Source: Hydractinia symbiolongicarpus | Taxonomy: Eukaryota > Cnidaria > Hydrozoa > Anthoathecata > Hydractiniidae | Assembly (NCBI RefSeq): GCF_029227915.1 | Contig: NC_079884.1 | Location: forward strand, 24,118,001 to 24,182,000 | Reading direction: 5' to 3' | DNA: 64,000 nt | Part shown: one piece after another, positions 1-9,660 of the stretch | Layout: each line of letters opens with the position of its first letter | Position numbering within the stretch: position 1 is the first letter of the stretch | The notes under the pieces: generated by a model | Databases searched by the model: none | What the model was told of the DNA's origin: nothing | What the model saw: the letters and a program-made list of their open reading frames with translations, nothing else | Translations under genes and position numbers: made by a program

Positions 1-25
1 CACGGGCTAACGAGTAGTATATATA
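1..25. repeat. End of a foldback repeat (family E)
   Basis: The first bases (CACGGGCTAACGAGTAGTA) match the right end of the repeats at 7068-7195 and 21739-21898, which finish with CCACGGGCTAACGACTAGT or a close variant. The rest of the copy would lie left of the window. Confidence 0.5.
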
Positions 26-494
26 AAAAAAACTGAACTTGAATATATAAATATGTAATTTCTTTTTGCGCATTTTTCCCTTTCGATTTTAGCGCGCTTT
101 TTTATACTCGAGCCAAGGCTCCGACAGTGTCAGCGATTTTTTCTGCTGATAATAACGTCAAAGTAGACGCCCCCTCTTCCTTGAACCTACCACGCTGTAA
201 CCTTAACAGTTTCATCAATATGTGCAAAAAGAAGAATTTATTTATTCCATTAAAACCTATTTTTATATGTGTTTTCACCTTTTTTACAACATGACATTGT
301 GATCGATTTTTCTGCTAGTAAACAGTGGAAAAAAATCCAACACATTTACATCGGATTATTTCTTTTTTCATCTTTTACAATTTTACTAACGTCTGGACTA
401 TCAACTAAATTTGTAGCAAGTTGGGTTAAATTTCGTCACCAACATACATATTCTGTTGCGTCTTTTTCACAACAAAAAAAGTTAATTGTATTCT

Positions 495-550
495 CATTCT
501 CGATCCCAGAGCTCTTGTTTTTATCTCAAAGAGCTCTGCGGACGAGAATG
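495..550. repeat. MITE family B, short foldback copy
   Basis: The left arm CATTCTCGATCCCAGAGCTC is mirrored by the right arm GAGCTCTGCGGACGAGAATG, giving a 56-bp hairpin. Related copies with the same ends lie at 38786-38948 and 40005-40068, and a lone right end lies near 959-987. No coding capacity, so it would depend on a transposase from elsewhere. Confidence 0.75.
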
Positions 551-687
551 TTGCATTCTGTTATCGATCAAAAAATAAGACAATTCTTTGCCAACTATTT
601 TGGACTCTGCCAAACAAACATTCATGCACAAGAACGAATTCTCCTTTCTATGTCACTATGCCAGACACAAAATCTAAACATATAAAC

Positions 688-712
688 CAACCTCGACCCC
701 AGGACTTTTTTA
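688..712. repeat. MITE family A, single end
   Basis: CAACCTCGACCCCAGGAC is the left end of the family A element (compare 18090 and 38254). No matching right end is visible nearby, so this is a fragment. Confidence 0.5.
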
Positions 713-958
713 TGCCTAAGCTCAAAAACCTTATATCCTTTACATCGTTCTATTTCTTGAGTTATTCTTGTTCTTAATATGCAGTTACAAAAAACAAAAT
801 ATTAGCCATTGAACTAAAATTTGGTCATTGTTTTAATAATAAAATTTTACATTGTTGCAGCTTCCTGCATCGAGTTAGGAAAAAACGTATGATTTATTTA
901 TTTATTTCTTGCTTTTGTAATTTTTAAAGTTTGCGACAGTGCAACTTTCGTGGTTTTA

Positions 959-987
959 TCTCAGAGAGCTCTGGGCACGAGAACGCT
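959..987. repeat. MITE family B, right end only
   Basis: TCTCAGAGAGCTCTGGGCAC followed by GAGAACG resembles the right arm of the family B element at 495-550. The left arm is missing here. Confidence 0.5.
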
Positions 988-1400
988 ACGGAAATCAATT
1001 TAAATGATCGTGATTAGAATACTTGGAATTCAGAAGACGGGAAAATACACATGTACTGTTGTACATGTTAGTGCTCCGCTTGAAGACGCCCCCCACTTAG
1101 AGGCTTATGGAATCGTGGTCCCAAGGAAGTTTAAAAGTCCGTCGTTTAGTCCAGAAATTTCAAAAAATACAATCAGGCAGACTTTATATGAAGTTTCGTT
1201 TCAAGGCCGAAATGATTATTTCATTCTGGTAGGGTATAGACTTGTCATGGAAAGTTTGTCAACAAAGGCACGATAACTACAAATTACCCGCCATCTTAAT
1301 TGTCATAAAAAGCAAAACGATGGAGAGAGATAATAGCAATTGGCTCAAAGAATTGAATGTAATTAGTTCGATTGGTATACAATGTACACAATGCTTAAAG

Positions 1401-2905
1401 ATGGCGGGCATTGTAGTTTGGAAACGTAAACAGATTATGTTTTTGTTATTGTGTATTTTATTTATAATCGGTATTCTTAAATGTAAGTACATGTTTATTT
1501 TCTTTCTTCTAAAATATAATCTCTGTAATCACATGTTTCGCTTTATCATTAGCAAGCCTGCGTCTCTCGAAAAAGCAAGCGTTACAACCTGGCGTTGGTG
1601 CTATTTTTAGTGTAGTCCCAAATACGTAAATATCTTTTCACTAGTATCATTTCCAGATGAAATTAGATTTGAATGCAGACACATATTTTTATTGAACAAA
1701 AGCTGTTAGTTGAAATAATTTATTCGATAGGTATAAAATAAAACTTGATAAAATAATTTTAACTTACGTTGCCTTTCATACACGTTTTTATGGCAATAGA
1801 TTTTGGATCATCGACGCATGCGCACAGAAAATCTAGCGAACATGGACAAAGAACATCCACGCTAAAGGAGAGAAATCACGAAAGATTGGGAATAGTGGTT
1901 TATCTACCGAGTAGCGTAAATTTCTTGTATCATTTTCGGTTTTTTCTGTATGCGTCTTGGGAATATGTCACAAAGCATTCTGCAAATTACACAGAGCATA
2001 ATATATTAATAGACATTTTGATATTCACTGATAACAAAACACGTAAAGAGTTACCTGCGAAATGCAAGCTAATTCTACCGAAAGACTTAAAAACACTAGA
2101 AAAAGAAAAATCACATTCATGTTGGGTAATCGAGCAAAACTCCAAAGTAGATTTTGAATACAGTGTTTTAAACTCATTTATTATGTTTACAAGAAGTGAT
2201 GTAAACGAAATCAGCAATGCGTATGATTACTTTCTGCGTACTGATTTAGACACATTTATTACTCCAGCCATTCTGGATTGGAAGACCGTCCATACCATAG
2301 CAATAGGAAATGGTCAATATTGTGAACCATTTAATCAAGAGCGACTCAAACAAATATCAAGGAATTTACGTTTGAATCATCGAGGCGTACACTGTGTTGG
2401 TTCAACTTGGTACGGAAATGCTAAAGAATTAACCCACATTGCTCAACGTACATTCCAAATGACGAAATATATTTACAGAAACGAATTCAAACCTGAACTT
2501 CCCGGTTTGGAAAGTATTGACTTTAAAAACAACTCCGATGGAGAGTGGAAACGCTGGTATCGAGGGGTGAGTTTATTGTATGCAAGTGAGATTATAATAA
2601 ACGATGCAATTTCGGACTTTGATGAGACCTACTTTGCTCCTCTTGATGTTAACGCATGTGCAATGGATAATATATATGATCACGTGCACGTGCATTGTTA
2701 TCACGACAAATGCAAATTCAACAAATTTCAGTTTGTTGATGTAGCCCACAAAATGATTTATGGGGATACTTTTACCAGAAAAGCTTTTCTGCGACATTTT
2801 TTATCGACTAGAAATGTTCGAGACATGAGCGTCACCGACTATTGTTTTTATATCGCGTACAACTCTTTAGCAAGGTATGTTTATAACAGAGACAAAGAAA
2901 AATAA
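1401..2905 (+). CDS. Type II membrane protein, glycosyltransferase-like (2 exons)
   Basis: Exons are 1401-1482 and 1800-2905; both join in phase 1 (donor AAAT|GTAAGTA, acceptor GGCAATAG|AT) to give 395 residues. Exon 1 encodes a short basic cytosolic end (VVWKRKQ) and a signal anchor (about residues 13-26, MFLLLCILFIIGIL), as in Golgi type II enzymes. Exon 2 begins a soluble domain with LGIVVYLPSSVNFLYHFRF. Further on comes YDYFLRTDLDTFITP, where an acidic D-x-D cluster in a sugar-nucleotide-like position suggests a GT-A fold; a conserved-looking HCVGSTWYG and several Cys and His residues follow. I cannot name the substrate or donor. It resembles an uncharacterised cnidarian/fungal family annotated as a domain of unknown function (possibly DUF7164, from memory). 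Exon structure is well supported; the enzymatic role is inference. Confidence 0.7.
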
Positions 2906-2908
2906 AAA

Positions 2909-2980
2909 CTTCGACCCAGGGCTCGTTGTCTTCTTTCGTATATATGACGGCAAGACGACTACGGCCCTGGTGTAGGCTGG
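2909..2980. repeat. MITE family A, degenerate foldback
   Basis: TTCGACCCAGGGCTCGTTGT and the mirrored ACGGCCCTGGTGTAGGCTGG enclose GTCTTC/GAAGAC-like arms. It is a decayed family A copy just after the stop codon of the gene at 1401-2905, so it may lie in that gene's 3' UTR. Confidence 0.5.
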
Positions 2981-3110
2981 TCACGTGAACATGAAATATC
3001 TGTGATTTTTAAATAACGCACTCTGTTTTAAATACCAGTCACGAGTAAATGAGTTTTTAATAAGTGAGTGAGTGAGTGAATAAGTGTTTTGTCAGACCTG
3101 CCAATAAACA

Positions 3111-3129
3111 CCCCTGGGGACGAGGTTAG
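3111..3129. repeat. MITE family A, right end only
   Basis: CCCTGGGGACGAGGTTAG is the family A right end without a clear partner. Confidence 0.5.
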
Positions 3130-3205
3130 AAAAACAATGAAGTGAATAAATAAGTACTGAGCTGAGTACTAAATGAAGATTTTGCAGATTTGAAAGATGG
3201 ATTGT

Positions 3206-3289
3206 CAACCCCAAGGCATCTTATATCTTGTCTGATCTCGGGATAGCGTACGAACTGAAAAGATACAAGATGCCTTGGGGGCAAGGTTG
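3206..3289. repeat. MITE family A, foldback copy
   Basis: CAACCCCAAGGCATCTTATA at the left and GATACAAGATGCCTTGGGGG then CAAGGTTG at the right form long inverted arms around a short non-palindromic centre. It is the second clearest family A copy after that at 38254-38346. Confidence 0.8.
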
Positions 3290-3630
3290 ATGGATTATTC
3301 TATTTCACCATTTGGGTTTAACTGTAATGGATGTCAAATCAACTGTGCTCAATTTGTTAAAGGAAAAGGTAAATACTGACAAATACAAACTTGGTTCACT
3401 ATCGGATAGCCTAAACAAGAATATATACCAAATTGATACTACATGCAGTCCCTAGAGACAAATATTAATAACAAATATTAATAAATATAAAAAATTTGTA
3501 ATCAATATGATTAAGGTATACTATAAGAAACAAAACACATAACTTTATTAACGACATCGATAGTCTCTTCTCATACACACAAAAATACCAAGATAACCTG
3601 AGAACGAGGTTGATAGCCTTGAAATTCAAT

Positions 3631-5348
3631 TTAATACATCAGCGCTGCTGATGAAGAATTCTGCTGTTTCTTCATACGCCATGTACTTATAATTGCCGCA
3701 ATAATGGCGGTAACCAAGATAACCACGCCTACCACACCAAGTACGCAACTATACCCAATTTTGTACGGTTTGTTGATTTTACTCATCCACGTGCATACAC
3801 CAATAAACGCAAGAAAAGCTGTGAATACAAAAAAAGAGATACTAAGTGTGAGTACATTTAATCGATAAATGCACGTAGTAGATCTTAGTTAAAACTGTGA
3901 GCTAAAAATAGCCCTGTTTCTTCGTAGTTTATTTTTGTATATGAGATACGTGTTATATTGTGGACCTGTATAATTTATTACCAGTTCATGCTGTATGGAT
4001 AGAATGAATTGGAATATTAATTTTTAAAAGAAATCACAGTTCGCAAAAAAAGATATTTAAAAATCTACTTCCAACTAAAAATCTACATCACAAATGTGGA
4101 AAAGAACGAGTTATCTCATCAATGAACTTCGTGCCCAGGACATCTTGTATAGTTTCTGACATTGGCAAGCCGAGCGTCATGTTCGTATCAAATAAAATAT
4201 CAGAAAAAATAACAGATACCCTGGAGACGAGGTTGCTCTCCAATTGATATTCCACATATATTTTAATTAACTTAAAATTTGAGGTCTTTTATTGGCTACT
4301 TATTTTAATGAACGTGTCATTAATCAAATCTCTACAATGTAACACTTACCCGCTGGTGCTAATAAACCTGCTAGGTAGTAACCTTTCACCGACTCCCTCA
4401 CAATCATGACCATAGACAAGATAAATCCAGTGAACGATATAATAATAGCTAGTATCATTTCAACTCGAATGGCAAACCACCAACCTGAAAATATTCCCAA
4501 ATTTAGAAAATATCGCAGTTTCGATTATTTCTATGTTGTTAGAAGAAATAATCCTGGTATGAGTAAGAGGAGTATGAGTATGAGTAAGAACAACATAACA
4601 TGCTCATAACGAGGACGAAACATCCGATAATGACAAGAGCTATAATTTTGTGGACAAATTGTGTTATTTGACAAAAATTGTTTTATTGGACAAAAATTGT
4701 TTTTTTGGACAAAAATTGTGTTTTTGGACATCACATACAGTTTATCATTTTTGCGGTCAAATTCCATTTTTTTTTAAAAAAAATCAGTTTTTTAATGGGT
4801 TCACTTTAACTGCCCTCAACCTTATCCCCAGGGCTCTTATTCAATATCATAAATCTAAAAAAGAGACCTAGGAACGTGATTGTAACTGCGGCGTTTCAAG
4901 TAACCTATGGAATAAAATTAATGCGCGCGTTGATTTATCCCAGAGGAAAAACTAAAAATGTCGACTGATTCTTTTAATAGCGAACTCCTCCCCGCTCCCA
5001 GTGCCTCTAAATCAAAAGATTGCTGAAAAAAAAGCACAAGAGGTGTAGCTATCAATAAATTTAATCTCGTTCCCAGGGTTTATTAGGTTTTTCCCTAACA
5101 TAAGAACCCTAACAAGCCCTGAGGACAAGGTTGGAATTAATCTATATTTTCGTACCTTCTATGACCTCTTCGAGATACGCTGTGCACACTTCTCCTCTAC
5201 AGCTTTTCCACAGTCCTATATCCGTTACCGCTTCGTTAAAATTTGTCTGAGAATCATCTTTTCCCCAAGCTGTACCAGCAGTACTTATTATGAGGAATAC
5301 AATGCCCAGCAATGACAATAACATCAATACAACACGAATCAGTTTCAT
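3631..5348 (-). CDS. Claudin-like tetraspan membrane protein A (3 exons)
   Basis: Exons on the minus strand are 5348-5156, 4484-4350 and 3818-3631, all joined in phase 1, giving 171 residues. The start is the ATG at 5348; a GTG two codons upstream in frame is not used. Four hydrophobic segments are present: near the start (VVLMLLSLLGIVFLIIS), after the first loop (MILAIIISFTGFILSMVMIV), YYLAGLLAPAAFLAFIGV across the exon 2/3 junction, and VLGVVGVVILVTAIIAAII. The first extracellular loop has the claudin/PMP22 signature: a Trp (TAWGK), then GLWKSC and a second Cys (GEVC), though the Cys pair is only four residues apart, closer than in vertebrate claudins. The acceptor TTTGTATTCACAG is preferred for exon 3 because it keeps the phase. 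Likely a junction or adhesion tetraspan; the exact subfamily is not settled. Family A MITEs sit in both introns. Confidence 0.8.
4127..4235. repeat. MITE family A in claudin-like A intron 2
   Basis: The left end TTCGTGCCCAGGACATCTTG and the right end CCTGGAGACGAGGTTG are family A termini, about 110 bp apart. The interior is more diverged than in the copy at 38254. Confidence 0.65.
4645..4735. repeat. Short tandem repeat
   Basis: About four copies of a TTGGACAAAAATTGTTTT-like unit in intron 1 of claudin-like A. Open frames read through it only by chance. Confidence 0.6.
4817..4882. repeat. MITE family A, short copy
   Basis: CAACCTTATCCCCAGGGCTC and GACCTAGGAACGTGATTG are mirrored degenerate ends, in intron 1 of claudin-like A. 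Confidence 0.55.
5062..5134. repeat. MITE family A, short copy
   Basis: TAATCTCGTTCCCAGGGTTT and AAGCCCTGAGGACAAGGTTG face each other, with a palindromic centre around GGTTTTTCCCTAACATAAGAACC. It lies just downstream of the exon 1 donor of claudin-like A. Confidence 0.65.
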
Positions 5349-6540
5349 CTTCACAAAGTAAAACTGATGAAAATATTTTTGCGTGCAAACCGCGAAACTT
5401 TTTCTGTGTTAATTCAATTTTTATTTACTTTTTTCTTTGAATGTTCTAAATGCGTTATTTATTATTGATCTTTTTTTTTAAAAAAAATCGTTCGTTTGTC
5501 GTTGTGAAATACTTTTGATACGCGCTCGTAAATATAGAAGCGGGAAGCTTTCAGCAAACTATTTTTGGTCGCGTAAACTTACGTTAAGAAGTCACTTACC
5601 ACATTTTCGTTATTTCCCAGGTATGGGGCACTTTTTATAGAAATTTCGACACACTGACGAATTCTTCTCAAGGTAGCAAAATTGCGTTCGACAAACATTT
5701 TTGTATGAAAATGAATTTTAAAGATCGTGTTATTTAAATATTACCCATAGTTTAGTCAAGGAAACGAGCTGATGCTTGTCGGAAAGATGAAGTGCAGTCT
5801 ACACCTACATATGGACAGACATTTTCGGAAAAAAATAAAAGTTTTAATGGAAAAAACAACAACAAAAAATAAATTCACGGAGATTAGTTTTTGCGGAAGA
5901 TAGACAAGCAGTTCTTTCAAGAAGCTAAGCTGTTAAATTTAAACCCCGTAAATGAACTCCGCTATATGTGGATGCATTTAAAAAAGCTACAATCCTTCGG
6001 ACAGATCCCTCACCTGTACTGGATATGTAGTAGAGGGCCGGGGACTGACCTAGTTCGACGCGAAAGAGGTGTAGCGTGATGCAAGTGAAATAAAGGGGAA
6101 CAAAAACACATTTTACCAGTGGGTTAATTTTACTATAAATGACCTGCTGGATGGAAAAATCTTATCTGATTTGCATAGATTTCCCATAATTCTTTAATTT
6201 TCTTTTTTAATCTGCTGAAAATGTCTTTACATTAAAAAATAATGCTTGGCGGTTTATATTATTAAAACCAATACTTTTGCTAATGCAACGTGGTAGTTTT
6301 AAAACTAGTACGCCGTGTCACAACCTCGTTTCCAGTTCTTGTAAATAACACTGTTCCTAATCATTTAATTATTTACCTTTATGTAAAAAAATTCTTGGCA
6401 TGGTTTGCCCTGTAATTAGCCCCCATTCATTAATAACTATTATTTTATTGTAGGATTTAATAAGAATAAAAGAAGTTTTAAGTGAATAAAAGAATTACAA
6501 AATAAACTGGACTAATAAAGATTAAGTTTCTGCTGCTGCT
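5349..6540. other. Intergenic region between claudin-like A and PRDX6-like
   Basis: No gene seen. The left part should contain the promoter of claudin-like A (transcribed leftwards) and the right part the 3' end of the peroxiredoxin gene. CAACCTCGTTTCCAGTTCTT near 6321 looks like a lone family A MITE end. The minus-strand hexamer AATAAA near 6444-6450 could be the peroxiredoxin polyadenylation signal. Confidence 0.4.
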
Positions 6541-6544
6541 TTGA

Positions 6545-9500
6545 TTAATAATCTTTTGTGAATCTCATATAAGCTTTTCCGGAAGGTACCGTGTCGTGAC
6601 GTACGCCCTTCGGAAATAAGGTTTTTTCATTATCTGATTTTACTGAGGGTACCACCATGGCTTCATCCCCTGGCTTCCAGTTAACAGGCGTGGCAACTTT
6701 TTTAGTAGCAGTGAGTTGTAATGAATCAATCACTCGGATAATTTCATCAAAATTACGACCCGTAGTTGCAGGATAAAGGAATGAAAGTTTGAGTTTTGCA
6801 TCTGGTCCAATGATAAACACCTACACAAGGAAGAAAAATTACTACAATTCTACAGGCTAGAAACATAAAATGTTTTTGCATTACCCAAAATTTGGCCATT
6901 ACTATTTCTCTAAATTTAAAATTACGTCAAAGTGTAAGAGACTATTTTTCTGATCTGTTATGGCTTATAATCTATATTATAATTCCTGTACATGTCTGCC
7001 TGTCATGCAAAATGGTAACCGCAGTAGTAAGGCATCGAAATGCGGAAATGCGCGCACCACCGACTAGTCTATACTATAATACCCGTATACGTCTGTCTGT
7101 CATGCAAAATGGTACCACAAGTAGCCAGGAGTACACAATGCAGTATAAAAAGAACATGCGAATCCATGGATTTTTCCACGGGACGCCAACCAGTATGTTA
7201 AGCCAAGACTGCAAAGTAACATTATTATTTATTATATTAAGCATATATGCACTGTAAGATAACTTACAGCTCTGCATGTGAGAGGCATACCAGCTTTGTC
7301 CTTTTCTTCTGGATCCAACATACCGAGACTAGTTGCGATTTCTCTTTTTGGGTCAGCAATAATTGGGTAACTGAAAGCATCGCTTGTGTAATGCTTGATG
7401 TCCTTAATCCATCCTTGGTGAGATTCAGCATCATCACATGACAGGGCAACCATCTTAACACCACGTTTTTGAAATTCTGGTGCAAGTTTCTGTGCTTGTG
7501 ATAATTCTGTAGTGCATACAGGGGTGAAATCTGCAGGGTGAGAGAATAGGATAGCCCATCTGTATAAAGAAGTGAAACAATGTGTCAAAATATTACTTCT
7601 TCATGCAGCCAAAATATATATGCACTAGCTGTTTCCCGTGGAAGAATCCACTGTATTCCATTTAATTTATGTAGCAGATATATGTCCATCAAAAAACAAA
7701 CAATACAGCAGTGCGCATCTTACATCTGCATTATTATATAAATGACCAAAAAAATTAAAGGTTTTCAACAACTGCAGTATTTATGTGACATTTAAAATCT
7801 AAATCTACTAAAATTACTTGCTCTGACCATCTGACAAATGCGAAAATTATTCGGAAAGAAGTTTCCAAAAGCATTTCAACATACATCTCACCCATAAAAT
7901 TTAAATCACTTAAAACGCCACATATATACAAAAAAGCTGATCAATGTCAAACACAAATCTCTCTAATTGTATATGTTAAAATCAGTTAGTTTATTGCAAA
8001 CCCTGCCAAAGGTTGACACACAATGTGAAAAATAAACAATAAATTGTGCCTCTGACAGAATTTTTTATCTAAGGTGTAAAAAAAGGGATTTGCAAGGACA
8101 AATTATAATGCAATAAAACATTATTTGATATATTGCATACAGTCCCTCCTCACCAAACTTTAGACAAAATGCCAACAAAATAACGGTGTTTAAACCTAAA
8201 ATTAATAAAGTCCTTTTAGCAATTTGCATGCTGTTTTACCATCAATAAAGTAAACAAAATTTCAAATCTCACATAGTATTCTGTCACAAATTTTCATAAA
8301 ATATATATATAAGTCATAATGAGTCATGTTAAACAACAGCAATCAATCTGTATATAAGTTCATTTTATGTCAATTTTTGCACCAATTTTGCAACACAAAA
8401 TACAAATTCTAAATAATACTAAAATCTCTTATTTTGGTCCTTCACATACCGACGGTCTCCCACAAAAGTTTAATCAAAATGTAAAAAATGAGAGGTAACG
8501 ACAAAATCAAAGTTTGCAAAATTTAACTATTTCAGTACATATATCTACTGCATATGCCCTCTAAAACAATATTTTAATCCAAAATGCCAAAGAAAAACAG
8601 TTTGCAACAAAAATCAGTTATTTCGATAATATTGCATTACACTCTTTCCTCACAAAAGCTTCACAAACTGTAAAAAAAAGAATGGTTGTAGGGAGTGCTT
8701 CTGATTCAACAAAAAAAGTTTTTTTGACATATTGCATCTAGCCCTTACCCATTAAATCTTACACAAAATTTCCAAAACTATATACGATTTAGAACACATC
8801 AAATTTAAATCGAGAAGGATCAGTCATTTCGATATATTACACGGAGTCCTCCCCAGTAAGAATTTATACAAAATATAGAAAAACAAAGCTTGCAAGGTGT
8901 AAAATTGAATTCTTCTTCTGTGTATATATATATGGTCCTTCCTCGTAAAATTAACATAAAATGTCAAAAAGGTTCAGATATAACATCTAACACAACAAAA
9001 ATCAGTTCTATCAGTATATGTCATGCCATTGTCTTCCACCAAATGTTCCCCTTAAAGTTTCACAGACACAGCCTGTAAATTAAAAACAACTAAGATCAGG
9101 TATTTTGGTCTATTTCATACCATTCTGTTCCAAATAACTTATAAAATGTAAAAATTGAGTGGTAAAACAGAAATGTCAAAAAGAAGAAAAAAATAGCTTA
9201 CAAAGAGTATAAAATTGAAATCAACAAAGTAGCTCTTTTGGTGTATTAAATATAAGCCATACGCACAAAAGTTTACACTAATTGTAAGAAAATGGTTGTG
9301 TTTAGTAATTCTAAATTAAGAAAAGTCAGTTCTTTTAGCATGCTGATTAAGGTTTTTGCCCACAATTTGAAACAAATTAAATTTACATTTTAAAAATAAG
9401 TAATTTCTGAACTTTATTTTCAGAATATTTGGAGGAAAAGAACTTCGCAAACCAAAAAAAACCCAGGAAAATGTTTAAAATTTTCAGGGTTAATAACGTT

Positions 9501-9629
9501 TGATGTGTTTTGTGGGAATATATATATACTGGGAATCTTTAGTTTAAAGCTAGCATTAGCTAGCTACAGCAGCTAATAGCTAGTCACTTAAATATAAACT
9601 GGAGACTTAGCTAGCTATAAAGAACATGG

Positions 9630-9660
<31 letters not shown>

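Larger units (their letters stand above)
26..1400. other. Intergenic stretch with MITE debris
   Basis: No convincing exon was found. The longer open frames here (269-685 and 1004-1276) start without context, have low-complexity composition and lack recognisable motifs. Apart from the small inverted-repeat elements listed separately, the stretch is A+T-rich without visible structure. It may hold the promoter of the gene starting at 1401, but no clear TATA box or initiator could be singled out. Confidence 0.5.

Noticed and set aside
269-685. 138-residue open frame on the plus strand
   Set aside because: Contains a MITE B hairpin, begins without context and has no motif or splice neighbours; looks fortuitous.
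1004-1276. 90-residue open frame
   Set aside because: No family resemblance and no donor or acceptor consistent with the exon at 1401.
4531-4767. Leu-rich frame (a possible transmembrane exon of claudin-like A)
   Set aside because: No usable donor follows it, and exon 1 joins exon 4484-4350 directly in phase.
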